From: JANQPX01 sp039197065
GTDB lineage: Bacteria; Pseudomonadota; Alphaproteobacteria; Geminicoccales; Geminicoccaceae
Length of the DNA stretch: 64,000 nt
Direction: 5' to 3'
Assembly (NCBI GenBank): GCA_039197065.1
Contig: JBCCUL010000002.1
Location: 124,001-188,000 of the forward strand
The notes under the pieces: model-generated
Databases searched by the model: none
Told to the model about the DNA's origin: nothing
The model's input: only the letters and a program-made list of their open reading frames with translations
Made by a program: the position numbers and the translations under genes
Shown here: positions 18,347-27,082 of the stretch, piece by piece
Numbering within the stretch: position 1 is the stretch's first letter
Layout of the letters: the number at the start of each line of letters is the position of its first letter

Positions 18347-18616
18347 TCAGTTGGTCAATGACGGGAAGTCGCGGAACACCTGTTCGGTATGTTCGAGTAG
18401 CGGGCCGACCAGGAGGGGGCCCATCAGGACGATGCTGAGGATCACCGCGATCAGCTTGACGGCGAGCGGCAGGGTCTGGTCCTGGATCTGGGTGACCGCC
18501 TGCAGGAGCCCGACCACCAGGCCGACCACCGAGGCGATCAGGAGCGTGGGCATGGAAAGCAGGAGAATGAGGCTGAGCGCCACATTCATGTGATGGACGA
18601 TCGTCGCTTCGGTCAT
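18347..18616 (-). CDS. sctS: Type III export apparatus protein SctS
   Basis: An 89-residue, two-helix membrane protein of the FliQ/SctS family. The pattern 'MPTLLIASVVGLVVGLLQA', followed by 'TQIQDQTLPLAVKLI', is diagnostic. It assembles with SctR and SctT into the helical export gate. It is separated from sctR by ~105 bases of short imperfect repeats and from sctT by 88 bases, larger gaps than elsewhere in this arm. Confidence 0.95.
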   Translation of the reverse strand: MTEATIVHHMNVALSLILLLSMPTLLIASVVGLVVGLLQAVTQIQDQTLPLAVKLIAVILSIVLMGPLLVGPLLEHTEQVFRDFPSLTN

Positions 18617-18721
18617 CGGGCCTTCCAGGTCTTGGTATACTCCAAGGTCATCGGATGATCCCCGATCATAGGATGCCCACCGGTCTTGGGATGACCCCCG
18701 GTCATGGCATGACCTCCCAGT
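18617..18721. repeat. Short imperfect palindromic repeats between sctR and sctS
   Basis: Four degenerate units of about 18-20 bases built on GGTCAT...ATGACC or close variants fill this gap. The last, GGTCATGGCATGACC at 18700-18714, is a perfect 7-bp palindrome about one base. The transcript of the leftward operon would fold here repeatedly. No other gap in the operon shows this. Confidence 0.6.
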
Positions 18722-19378
18722 TCATTGGTAACTCAAGACCAGGCCCTCGAGCAGCCTGGACCAGCCGTCCACCAGGACGAACAGGAACAGCTTGAAGGGC
18801 ACGGAGATCACCAGCGGCGACACCATCATCATGCCCATGGCGAGCAGGATGTTGGAGATGATCAGGTCGATGACGATGAACGGCAGATAGAGCAGGAAGC
18901 CGATCTCGAAGGCGCGGGTCAGCTCGGAGATCACGAAGGCGGGGATCAGGATCATGAGATCGTCGCTGCTTGCCGCCTCATGGGCTTCCTTGGGCCAGAT
19001 CTCTTCGGTCGCCTGATAGAAGAAATTGCGGGCGGGTTCGTCGGTGAATTTCAGGAGATGTTCCTGCAGAGGTATCCTCGCACGTTGGGCGGCGATCTCC
19101 CAATCTTCGAAATTCTGGTAGTCCAGCGTGCGGTCGCTGATCTCCGCATAGACCGAGCCGATCACGGGGGAGGTGAGAAAGACCGCGAGTACGATGGCGA
19201 TACCATAGAGCACGAGATTGGGCGGCGTCTGCTGAATGCCAAGCGCGTTCCGGATCAGGAACAGCACCACGGCGATCTTCATGAACGCGGTGGTGGTCAC
19301 CACGAGAAAGGGCACCATCCCAAGGCCGAGAACCAGAAGAATGATGCCGACATTGCTGCCTGCTTCCCCGGTGAACAT
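18722..19378 (-). CDS. sctR: Type III export apparatus protein SctR
   Basis: A 218-residue FliP/SctR family protein of the export gate. Features are an N-terminal hydrophobic helix, 'MVPFLVVTTTAFMKIAVVL', 'IRNALGIQQTPPN', a periplasmic loop, and the C-terminal 'IDLIISNILLAMGMMMVSP' followed by 'PFKLFLFVLVDGW'. Length is normal for the family. It starts six bases after the sctQ stop. Confidence 0.96.
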   Translation of the reverse strand: MFTGEAGSNVGIILLVLGLGMVPFLVVTTTAFMKIAVVLFLIRNALGIQQTPPNLVLYGIAIVLAVFLTSPVIGSVYAEISDRTLDYQNFEDWEIAAQRARIPLQEHLLKFTDEPARNFFYQATEEIWPKEAHEAASSDDLMILIPAFVISELTRAFEIGFLLYLPFIVIDLIISNILLAMGMMMVSPLVISVPFKLFLFVLVDGWSRLLEGLVLSYQ

Positions 19379-19384
19379 GGCCCG

Positions 19385-20662
19385 CTAAGCTCCGTTCTGA
19401 CCGAAGAGCCGGACGACGCGCACGCCGATCTGGTCGTCGATGCGCACCACCTCGCCTTGGCCGATGCGCCGCCCGCCCGCATGGATTTCGACGGCCTGGC
19501 CGAGCGGGCGTTCCAGCTGAAAGACATGCCCGCGGCCGATCTCCTGAAGCTCGCCGAGAGGCAGGTCGAGACGGCCGAGCTCGAACACCAGCTTGATCGG
19601 GAGATCGTCGAAAGCTGCGTCCGCAGGCGGCGGCGCGGGACCGGCATCGGCGTTCTCCACCGTCTGCTCGTCGGCTTCGTCGGCCATCGCTGCCGGATCG
19701 GCGCCATTCGCCGCTGCTTCGCTTTTGGCGGGTGTCGCCGGCGTTCGGTTCTGCACACCTTTCACGACCTCGGAAAGGCCTTCCTCGTCATCGTCACGGC
19801 TGTTCTCGACCATCATCCATTCTTCCTGATCTTTGGCGTCCGCGCGCCGAAACGGTCCTGTCACCGTCGGTCCCTTCCTCGTCATCTCGACGGGGAAGAG
19901 CCAGTGCTCGCCCGCGGTTGCCGCCATGCGTTCCCAGCGTGAGGCGTCTTCCTCCACCAGGAGAACGTCGCCCGTCTTCAATGATCGAAGCGCGCCGAGA
20001 TCGAGCCAAAGCGCGCCGGCGCGAAAGCTGATCGCGGTCTTGAGATCGCCATAGGAGCGCTGCGCTGCGGATCTGGCCGCAAACAGGACCGCCAGGCGCT
20101 CGACGTCGGCAGGGGCGGCGCGGAAAGCGGCGGTGCCGGCCGCCTCGCCGTCGATCGCGATCTCGATCGCGACATCCAGACCGTCGAGATCGAAGGCAGC
20201 GCCTTTTTCGATGGCGTTGAGCTCGATCCGGCCCCTGAGCCTGGTTTCCGCTTCGATGAGCCCATCCTCGATGCAGCTTTCCAGGAGCAGCGGCAGGATC
20301 TCGCCGTCGAGATTGGCGGCGAGGAGTTCGGGATCGATGCGGCTAAGGATACGCTCGAAGAGGCTGACGGCCATGATCAGCAGCAAAGGCCGGCCATCGA
20401 TGCTCAACCAGAAGATCACGCGCTCCGCCGGCGGCGCGATGTCGTCGATCGAACCGAGGCCGATCGGGGTGAACGCCAGGGCGGCGTCGCCCATGGCGAT
20501 CGCGATCGGCGAGCACCTTCTGCTCAGCTGATGGATCAGCGGGAGATGCGCCGGGTCAACGGCCGGCGGATCGAAGCTATGGACGTCGGCTCTGGCATAG
20601 CCGCGGCCGGCGGCAGCGCTGAAGGGGCCGTCATCGAGGACGCTTGCCGAACGATCCATCAT
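19385..20662 (-). CDS. sctQ: Type III sorting-platform/C-ring protein SctQ
   Basis: A 425-residue protein ending in a SpoA (FliM/FliN-like) domain: 'LVFELGRLDLPLGELQEIGRG', marked by L-x-L-x-x-L and the closing 'GEVVRIDDQIGVRVVRLF'. The long N-terminal part is divergent, as usual for SctQ. An acidic, Ala-rich linker of ~60 residues precedes the SpoA domain. The ATG at 20662 overlaps the sctO stop as TGATG, preferred over the TTG one codon earlier. SctQ binds SctK and SctL to form the cytoplasmic sorting platform. Confidence 0.9.
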   Translation of the reverse strand: MMDRSASVLDDGPFSAAAGRGYARADVHSFDPPAVDPAHLPLIHQLSRRCSPIAIAMGDAALAFTPIGLGSIDDIAPPAERVIFWLSIDGRPLLLIMAVSLFERILSRIDPELLAANLDGEILPLLLESCIEDGLIEAETRLRGRIELNAIEKGAAFDLDGLDVAIEIAIDGEAAGTAAFRAAPADVERLAVLFAARSAAQRSYGDLKTAISFRAGALWLDLGALRSLKTGDVLLVEEDASRWERMAATAGEHWLFPVEMTRKGPTVTGPFRRADAKDQEEWMMVENSRDDDEEGLSEVVKGVQNRTPATPAKSEAAANGADPAAMADEADEQTVENADAGPAPPPADAAFDDLPIKLVFELGRLDLPLGELQEIGRGHVFQLERPLGQAVEIHAGGRRIGQGEVVRIDDQIGVRVVRLFGQNGA

Positions 20663-21150
20663 CAAAACCCGTTCATGCCAGAAGCTCGCCGGTCGCCGAG
20701 ATCGTCTTCGATGGTGAACTCCTCCACCTGTTCCACGCGGCGACGTTCGGTCTCGGTGACATCGGTGACCAGAGCGCCCCAGCGATCGCCGGCCTGCCGG
20801 TGCTGACGATAGATGGCCGCCGCCTTATCCACCTCTTTGGTCAGATCGACGTGTACGGCTTCCGCTTCCTGAACCTTCTTGACGAGCAGATCGGTTTCCT
20901 CCGCCATCAGGTCCAGCTCGATATTGAGGTCGTCGATGGCCTGTTTGGTCAAAAGGCTTCGCTGCGAGCGGCGGTAGAGCTTGTCCTGGCGCTCTCGTCG
21001 CTCCCGATGATGATCTTCGAGCGCTTTTTGCGCGGCCACGACGTCTGCTTCAGCCTGGCTCTGCCGAAGGCGTATCTGACGGAGCGCTGCTGCTGACCGG
21101 TTTTCGCGTTCTCGCCTGCAGGCGAGCAGTTGTTCGAGCTCGGAGAGCAT
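20662..21150 (-). CDS. sctO: Type III central stalk protein SctO
   Basis: A 162-residue, highly charged, mostly helical coiled-coil protein lying directly after the sctN ATPase gene, the position of SctO/FliJ/YscO (y4yJ in rhizobia). The segment 'RERENRSAAALRQIRLRQSQ' and the regular Arg/Glu/Leu spacing fit two long antiparallel helices. SctO couples ATPase and export gate. Start and stop overlap neighbouring genes by one to three bases. Sequence conservation in this family is poor, so the call depends on position and coiled coil. Confidence 0.8.
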   Translation of the reverse strand: MLSELEQLLACRRERENRSAAALRQIRLRQSQAEADVVAAQKALEDHHRERRERQDKLYRRSQRSLLTKQAIDDLNIELDLMAEETDLLVKKVQEAEAVHVDLTKEVDKAAAIYRQHRQAGDRWGALVTDVTETERRRVEQVEEFTIEDDLGDRRASGMNGF

Positions 21151-22496
21151 CAGCCCGCCAGTTCCTGAAGGCGTTTCAACATCTCGGGATAGCTGGTGCG
21201 CTCATCCTCGCCCTGTTTGAGGAAGGCCCGGATCGGCGCGATCTTGGCAACGGCTTCATCGGCGAGCGGATCGCTGCCGGCCTGATATTCACCGACCCTG
21301 AGCAGAAGCTCGATCTCCTGATGGCGCGCCATCAACGCGCGCAGATGGGTGGCGGCCTTGACATGGTCGGGGCTGGCAACGCTGTCCATGACCCGGCTTC
21401 GGCTGTCCAGCACGTCGATCGCCGGATAATGGCCAGCGCTGCCCAGCTTGGGCGACAGCGTGATGTGGCCGTCTAGAATGCCGCGGCTTTCCTCACTGAT
21501 CGGATCGGCGGTGCCGTCGCCCTCCATCAGGACCGAATAGAAGGCCGTGATCGAACCGACGCGGCCGGAGCCCGCGCGCTCCATCAGGCGCGGCAGCTCT
21601 GCGAAAACCGAGGGCGGAAAGCCGCGTCTGGTCGGCGGCTCACCGGCGGCAAGGCCGATTTCGCGCTGGGCGCGGGCAAAGCGCGTGATGCTGTCGATCA
21701 GGAGCAGGACGCGCTGGTTCTGATCGCGGAAATATTCGGCGATGGCGGTCGCGACATAGGCAGCCTTGACCCGCTCCATCGCCGATCGATCGGAGGTGGC
21801 GACCACCAGCACCGATTTTTTCCGACCTTCTTCACCAAGATGGCGCTCGATGAATTCGCGAACCTCGCGGCCGCGCTCACCGATCAGTGCGACGACCGCG
21901 ACATCGGCCTCCGCCCCCTTGACGATGCTGGCGAGCAGGGAGGATTTGCCGGTGCCGGGAGCGCCGTAGATGCCGATGCGCTGACCCTCGCCGCAGGTGA
22001 GGAGGCCGTCGATCACCCGAAGGCCGAGCGACATCGGCCGGCTGATCAGTTTGCGCTCCAAAGCATCCGGCGGATCGTTGCGGATCGGATAGATGGTCCA
22101 GGCCTCACCGAGACCTGGTCCACCGGCTTCCTCATCATCCGCAGCGCCGCGCCGACGTCCGAGGCTGTCGAGGGTCTGGCCGAGCAGGTCAGGGCCGACC
22201 GCGACGCTCAGCGGTGCGCCGGTGCGCACCACTTCGGTCTGGGTGGAGAGGCCTGTCATGTCGCCGATGGGCGTGAGGATCACGGTGTCGCCGGAAAGGC
22301 CGACCGCCTCGGCGAGAAGCTGGCGACCGCTATTGGGATCGCGTAGGCGGCAGAGCTCGCCGACCGCCACGTCCGGCGCCGCCGCGTGGATGACCGTGCC
22401 GGTGGCGCGGATCACCCGCCCCTTCATCGGGCGGGGTTCGACGGCCTGCAGCAGATGTTCGAGATTGCGCGGCGAACGTTCGGCGATCTGGCTCAT
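21150..22496 (-). CDS. sctN: Type III secretion ATPase SctN
   Basis: A 448-residue F1-type ATPase of the FliI/SctN family. Walker A 'GAPGTGKSS' is at residues 178-186, followed by 'ALIGERGREVREFI', the Walker B 'LLLIDSITRFARAQREIGL' and 'PPTRRGFPPSVFAELPRLM', all characteristic. It forms the hexamer that unfolds chaperone-bound substrates. The usual C-terminal chaperone-binding domain is present. It lies between sctL and sctO, as in rhizobial systems. Confidence 0.97.
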   Translation of the reverse strand: MSQIAERSPRNLEHLLQAVEPRPMKGRVIRATGTVIHAAAPDVAVGELCRLRDPNSGRQLLAEAVGLSGDTVILTPIGDMTGLSTQTEVVRTGAPLSVAVGPDLLGQTLDSLGRRRGAADDEEAGGPGLGEAWTIYPIRNDPPDALERKLISRPMSLGLRVIDGLLTCGEGQRIGIYGAPGTGKSSLLASIVKGAEADVAVVALIGERGREVREFIERHLGEEGRKKSVLVVATSDRSAMERVKAAYVATAIAEYFRDQNQRVLLLIDSITRFARAQREIGLAAGEPPTRRGFPPSVFAELPRLMERAGSGRVGSITAFYSVLMEGDGTADPISEESRGILDGHITLSPKLGSAGHYPAIDVLDSRSRVMDSVASPDHVKAATHLRALMARHQEIELLLRVGEYQAGSDPLADEAVAKIAPIRAFLKQGEDERTSYPEMLKRLQELAG

Positions 22497-22508
22497 GACG
22501 GAACGGCC

Positions 22509-23159
22509 TCAGGCACTTATCTGGCGCTGAAGGCCTTCGACGAGGCCTTGATGGATAGCCTTGAGCTGCGCGTCGACGCCGAGATCGACGAAACCGATCT
22601 CGCTGGCGAGACGGCACTGGCCTGGATCGAGACGGGGGTCGGGCTCGACCGTAATGAGATGACGTACTTCCGGCGCAAATTGTGCGTCGATGTCGGTGCG
22701 CAGAATTTCGACCATGTCGGGTGCGACATGCAGCGTGAGATGCTGGCTCTGACGCTGCTTGGAAAGCGCGTGCCGGACGGCGTTGCGGGTCAATTGTCGG
22801 ACATCGAACTCGCCCATCACCTGCCGGACGACGGCCATCGCCAGATCCACGATCTGACGGTCGGCATCGGCGAGATGGCGATCAGCGCGAAGCGCGGTCT
22901 CGGCGAGCAGACGGGCTGCAGACTCGGCGCCTGCCGTCCGCCCCTCTTCGAAGCCGCTCTTCTTCGCCTCATCGAACGCGGCAACAGCTTCCGCCTTCAG
23001 CCGCTCCGCTTCGCTCGTCGCCGCCGTCATGAAGGCCTTGCCGGTTTCCCAGGCTCTGATCTCGTCTGCAGGGATCACGCGGCCGCGTGGACGGTAGCGC
23101 ACGCCATCGCCGTTCATCGCCTGTTCGGCATTGCTTTCGGTGGGCTCAGCCATGGCCAT
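22509..23159 (-). CDS. sctL: Type III stator protein SctL (NolV-like)
   Basis: A 216-residue FliH/SctL family protein. An Arg-rich N-terminus 'YRPRGRVIPADEI' is followed by a helical 'EAERLKAEAVAAFDEAKKSG' region with small/acidic spacing, and a C-terminal domain with 'VRQVMGEFD' and 'ASEIGFVDLGVDAQL', the last being the hallmark of the family. It links SctN to the sorting platform. ATG codons at 23159 and 23153 are both possible. The C-terminal domain would bind the ATPase. Confidence 0.88.
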   Translation of the reverse strand: MAMAEPTESNAEQAMNGDGVRYRPRGRVIPADEIRAWETGKAFMTAATSEAERLKAEAVAAFDEAKKSGFEEGRTAGAESAARLLAETALRADRHLADADRQIVDLAMAVVRQVMGEFDVRQLTRNAVRHALSKQRQSQHLTLHVAPDMVEILRTDIDAQFAPEVRHLITVEPDPRLDPGQCRLASEIGFVDLGVDAQLKAIHQGLVEGLQRQISA

Positions 23160-23892
23160 GCACCGCATTCGGGGGCGCTTCGGCAAGCGTCATGACCACG
23201 CGGTCGACGATACGGAGCCCCAGTTCCTCGTGATCGGCCGAGAGATCGCCATCGGCCTCGGGGCAGGGGGGTAGCTTCAGCTTGAGGCGACCGGCGATTG
23301 ACGCCGGCTGATGCCGGCACCAGGCGTTCACGGCAACCAGGCCGTCACGTTCGATCCTGCCAAGCAGCTTCTCGACATCGAGCGGTGGCTGGTCGTCACC
23401 CCCGAACGGGCCTCTTGTTCCGTCGTCATCGGCTGCGAGATCGATGAACCGAAGGGCGGCGCGATGATTGTCCCGTCCCAAGAGCTCGATCAGCCTGCGA
23501 AGCTGCTCCGAGAGGATGATTTTTCGGATCGTCTTCGCATGCCAGATGGCGCCGGCCTGTTGAATGGCGTTCTGCAGGGGCTCGCCTTCCAACTGGGCGA
23601 GGCGCCCTTCAGGCGTATCCAGATCGCCGGCGCAGCAAGGGGCCAGCCGAAAGCGTCTGGCGAGCAGGGCTGAGAGACGAACGCGAAGGCGCTTTGAGCC
23701 GATCAGACGATCGCGAAACCCTATGGGCAGCCCTTCCGGCAGAAGGCTGGCGATGCGCTCCGGGTGGCAATAGACGCCGGGCAGCCGCTCGAAGCGCAGC
23801 CTTGCCCGATGATGTCCAGGTTTTCGGCGCGCTGTCCCCTTGTGCTGGGGGGGCGGGGGCATCCCGCCCTGGCGCTCCGCCTCCATGGTCAT
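23146..23892 (-). CDS. sctK: Type III sorting-platform accessory protein SctK (NolU-like)
   Basis: A 248-residue protein in the SctK/NolU position between sctJ and sctL. It is basic and Arg/Leu-rich, with 'LPEGLPIGFRDRLIGS', 'LRVRLSALLARRF' and 'LGLRIVDRVV'. SctK bridges the sorting platform to the SctD ring. The ATG at 23892 overlaps the sctJ stop (ATGA); the frame is open further upstream within sctJ. SctK proteins diverge strongly, so I rely largely on gene order. Confidence 0.75.
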   Translation of the reverse strand: MTMEAERQGGMPPPPQHKGTARRKPGHHRARLRFERLPGVYCHPERIASLLPEGLPIGFRDRLIGSKRLRVRLSALLARRFRLAPCCAGDLDTPEGRLAQLEGEPLQNAIQQAGAIWHAKTIRKIILSEQLRRLIELLGRDNHRAALRFIDLAADDDGTRGPFGGDDQPPLDVEKLLGRIERDGLVAVNAWCRHQPASIAGRLKLKLPPCPEADGDLSADHEELGLRIVDRVVMTLAEAPPNAVHGHG

Positions 23893-24698
23893 TCCGCGGG
23901 CAGATGCTTGGCGGCGTTCGGCGTGGGTCGCGTGGGACGGAGACGCCATTGCCAGTAGAGGTAACCGTTGGCCGCCAGGGCGGCGAGCAGGAGGGCGACG
24001 AGAAGATAGATCGTCAGCTTGGCCCGAAGCGCACTGGTATTGTGCACCCAAAAACCGGCGACCGCGGTGTAGTCGTTCGAGCTGGTCGCGATCTGCACGG
24101 GCGACGCCACCGGCACCATGGCGACCGACACCTTATCGTAGACCAGCCCCTCGATGCCGTTGGCCACCAGCATCTTGATCTGCGGCGACAGCTGGTTGAT
24201 CGGGGCATCCTCATGGTGGCGGATGAACACCGAGGCCGAGGACGGCTTGGCATTGGAGCGGCCGAGATCGTTTTCCGGCAGCACCACATGCACGCGCGCC
24301 GACATCACCCCGTCGATCTCGGAAATCGTGCGGGAGAGCTCCTGGCCGAGCGCGCAGATCAGGCGGGCGCGATCCTCGACCGGTGACGAGATCATGCCCT
24401 CGCCGGTGAAGATGGAGCAAAGATCGCTGAACTTTTCACGCGGCAGGCTGTGGGCCTGAAGGATGTCCACCGCCTCGGCGAACTTGGCCTCCTCGACCAT
24501 GACCGTCAGCGTCTTGTCCTTGGCGACGGAACGGCTGGCGGAGATGTTGTTCTTCAGAAGGATGGCGAGAATTTCGTTGGCGTCGCGCTCGTCGAGACCG
24601 CTATGCAGCTCGACCTTGCAGGCCGCCAGCAGAAGGCAGATGCCCAGCGCCAGCATGCGCGCTGCGCCAAAAGTGCGATATATGCGCATGCTCTCCAT
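23889..24698 (-). CDS. sctJ: Type III inner-membrane ring lipoprotein SctJ
   Basis: A 269-residue FliF/YscJ family lipoprotein. The signal peptide ends in 'LLAAC', and the ring-building domain shows 'LDERDANEILAILLKNNI', 'LPREKF', 'ISEIDGVMSARVHVVLPE' and 'ASVFIRHH'. A C-terminal transmembrane helix lies near residues 238-256. It forms the inner ring with SctD. An ATG at 24689 preceded by GGAG may be the true start instead of 24698. Confidence 0.96.
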   Translation of the reverse strand: MESMRIYRTFGAARMLALGICLLLAACKVELHSGLDERDANEILAILLKNNISASRSVAKDKTLTVMVEEAKFAEAVDILQAHSLPREKFSDLCSIFTGEGMISSPVEDRARLICALGQELSRTISEIDGVMSARVHVVLPENDLGRSNAKPSSASVFIRHHEDAPINQLSPQIKMLVANGIEGLVYDKVSVAMVPVASPVQIATSSNDYTAVAGFWVHNTSALRAKLTIYLLVALLLAALAANGYLYWQWRLRPTRPTPNAAKHLPAE

Positions 24699-24730
24699 TC
24701 CGATCGTCGAAGAGAGCGGGAACGCTCGAC

Positions 24731-25276
24731 CTATTGTCCCCGCATCAGCGTGTTGACCGAAGTAACGAACTGCGACGAGCAGTTGGAAATCATCGTCGTC
24801 TCGATCGCGTAGTCGAACATCAGGTTCAGACCGGACAAACCATTCGTCTTCGTTGGCTGGGCCGTACCGGCAACGTCGCTGGACGCGGGGCCGGCCATGC
24901 TGCTTTGGCTGCTGCCCGCAGCGCCGGCCGAAAGAGACCCTACGCCGCCATCGCGCATGTTATCCCGAAACTCGAGGGAGCGCTGGTGCAGACCTTCCAT
25001 CCGCTCCAGCACCTTTTCGCCGAGGGCTGCGGGATTGGAGAGATATTTCGCCTTGCTGTCCGGCTGCAGGGTGTCGATCGCGGGGGGCTTGTTCTGATGC
25101 TGGGCCGAATAGTCGAAAACGTCGACCTTGGCGCCCTGATCGGCGACCCGTAGCTGGGCCGTATCCTGTGCGCCGGTCGTCGACGTGGTCGCGGAGGCTG
25201 CCGTATCTACGCTGGCAGCTGAACGTCCGACACCGTCTGTCGCGGCGGTCACGGCTGCCATCGGATCGATTGTCAT
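24731..25276 (-). CDS. sctI: Type III inner-rod protein SctI (NolB-like)
   Basis: A 181-residue, Ala/Ser/Thr-rich protein at the head of the sctI-sctU arm, where rhizobia have nolB. The N-terminal ~120 residues are low complexity. The last 30 ('FDYAIETTMISNCSSQF', then 'SVNTLMRGQ') resemble the conserved C-terminal helix and closing 'NTLL+GQ' of inner-rod proteins. The start has GGGAGGAG before it, suggesting high expression. The call rests on position plus this tail. Confidence 0.78.
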   Translation of the reverse strand: MTIDPMAAVTAATDGVGRSAASVDTAASATTSTTGAQDTAQLRVADQGAKVDVFDYSAQHQNKPPAIDTLQPDSKAKYLSNPAALGEKVLERMEGLHQRSLEFRDNMRDGGVGSLSAGAAGSSQSSMAGPASSDVAGTAQPTKTNGLSGLNLMFDYAIETTMISNCSSQFVTSVNTLMRGQ

Positions 25277-26112
25277 TTGAACGACTCCTCCCGACTTCGG
25301 GCTTCTGTCTTCTTGATTTGAACGAACCTAGTGGTGAGACGGCATGTCCGAAGTGATGACGATCACACCCGCTCTATTACCCAGTCAGTTCTTCGCTTAC
25401 GCGGTGCCTTTTACAGCCTCGGCGGTTGGTTTGTCCACGGCATTGGAGGGTTGGAGGGATTGCCGCGGCGCCAGACGCCAAAGGTTTGTTCAGGCATCGG
25501 TTCATCGGTCGTCGACCATTCCATGAGCGCCATTCGATGCGGTTGGAGGGTTCCGCTGCGGTTGGAGGGACCGCTGAACAGGCTCGGGAACGACCTTGGG
25601 AGAGACGTCCGAGTGATGCGCGAAGTTCTGATCTCTTAGTGGGAACAAAGGGCGGATAGAACCGACGATGTTAGGTCGACGCGTGGCGACCCGACATGCC
25701 GTCTCGGGGTCAGTGCCCCGGTCCGCCGCCGCCTGCGCCTGCGCAGCGGATGCCGGAGAGCATCAACGCTTGCGTGGGTTTCAGCAGGAGGGAACTGATG
25801 AATGTCTGCTGGTGCGAAACATATTTGCCGACCTGTCTGGAAAGCGAGCGGACGACACGGCTGAAGAGCCGTGTGCCCGAAAGCGCCGCACGGAGCATCG
25901 CGATACAGCGACCACGGTGCTGCATCGCGGAACCGTTGATCGGCCCCTTCCGCACCTGTTCGCTGTCTATGGTCGCTTTGTCCGTCATCTCAGTCTGGTC
26001 TCGGTTCCGTTTCGTCTTGGTTGGAGCATGAGGGGAGTGCGGCAGATGTCCGCCGGGGGGAGACTTCAACCTACCGCACTGCCCCCAATGCTCAAAGGCC
26101 GTCTACATCAAC
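25277..26112. promoter_or_regulatory. 836-bp gap upstream of sctI with four TTGGAGGG repeats
   Basis: This gap separates the sctI-sctU arm from the harpin-like gene and must hold the sctI promoter. TTGGAGGG occurs at 25443-25450, 25451-25458, 25543-25550 and 25562-25569 (CCCTCCAA in the direction of sctI). Small frames exist, for example 25799-26031 on the plus strand with AGGAGGG before its ATG, but their composition is unconvincing and I do not annotate them. Confidence 0.45.
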
Positions 26113-26952
26113 TCATTGCCACGGATTGTACAAAGCGCTGTGGAGATGGTGATGGATAAAATGAGGAGGCCCGTCATGGAGGCCCTCGCAGCCATCTTGA
26201 CGTCCATTGCCGTTGGTGTCGCTGCTGGCAGGTTTGCCATCAACGCCGCCTTCCTCCATGAGCATATCGATGACCGAGTCCAGAGCCTTGCTTTCAGCGC
26301 AATCGCTGAGGCAACCGTCGTCGATCTGCTCGAGCATCTTCTCGGCCTGCTTGACGATATCCTTGTCGTAGGAATTACCGTCCTGCCTTTCCCTCATGTC
26401 GTTGATGACGTCGGACAGGAGGCCTTTTTTCTTCTCGGGACCGTCACCAAGCATTTCCAAGGCCATCTCGATCAGCTCGCGCTTCTCTTTGGGATCATCG
26501 GTATGCTTGGCCTGCTCGAGCAGTCGTGCGGCCCCTTGTTCGCGATCAAGGCTGGGGGACTTGTCCTTGCCATCCCATCCCGCATCATCGGAACCGTGGC
26601 AGCTGCTGCTGCAGCCGTGGTCGTCATCGATGCCCGATCCCTTGTCGCACGCATCTTTCGAGGCGCCATGGGATCCACCGGCGCAGTCACCCTTGCCGGC
26701 ACCATCTTCCTTACCGAGTAGCTCGCTCAGCATGTCCTTGATATCGCCGAGAAGCTGATTGGTCTCTTCATTGCCGCGGCCAGCGGCGGCTCCGCCGGGC
26801 TGTTGACCGCCGAAGAGGCTGCTGAGCAGACCGCCAAGACCGCCATTCGACAAAAAGTTGCCGAGAAGGCCGCCAAGGAGACCGCCACCGCCAGCGCCGC
26901 CAAAGATACCGCCGGCGCCACCGGCCATTAACGCACCTATCAATGGACCCAT
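26113..26952 (-). CDS. Harpin-like glycine-rich secreted protein of the type III locus
   Basis: A 279-residue acidic protein. The N-terminus is an almost pure Gly/Leu/Ala/Phe segment ('GGLLGGLLGNFLSNGGLGGL') as in harpins. An acidic, helical middle part ('NQLLGDIKDMLSELLG', 'AARLLEQAK') and a His-rich tail ('PHFIHHHLHSAL') follow. Unlike typical harpins it has several cysteines, clustered around 'DDHGCSSSCHG' and later 'DGCLSDC'. Start: the ATG at 26952 follows GGAGGG, though the frame opens further upstream. Its place inside the type III locus suggests an exported harpin or translocation helper. Function is inferred. Confidence 0.65.
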   Translation of the reverse strand: MGPLIGALMAGGAGGIFGGAGGGGLLGGLLGNFLSNGGLGGLLSSLFGGQQPGGAAAGRGNEETNQLLGDIKDMLSELLGKEDGAGKGDCAGGSHGASKDACDKGSGIDDDHGCSSSCHGSDDAGWDGKDKSPSLDREQGAARLLEQAKHTDDPKEKRELIEMALEMLGDGPEKKKGLLSDVINDMRERQDGNSYDKDIVKQAEKMLEQIDDGCLSDCAESKALDSVIDMLMEEGGVDGKPASSDTNGNGRQDGCEGLHDGPPHFIHHHLHSALYNPWQ

Positions 26953-27082
26953 AATTCCCTCCATAAGTCCAATTGCTGACAAAGGCGAAACGGGACATCC
27001 CTCCAGATAAGCCCGATCCACCGCTTTTTTCCGACGAGGCTATCGATGATGTCCGACGCCCGTTGGAAAACCGATCACCGCA

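Noticed and set aside
25799..26031. A 77-codon frame with a good ribosome site in the gap upstream of sctI
   Set aside because: Cys/Arg-rich with no structural pattern. An opposite-strand frame covers the same region, and neither looks like a type III chaperone.
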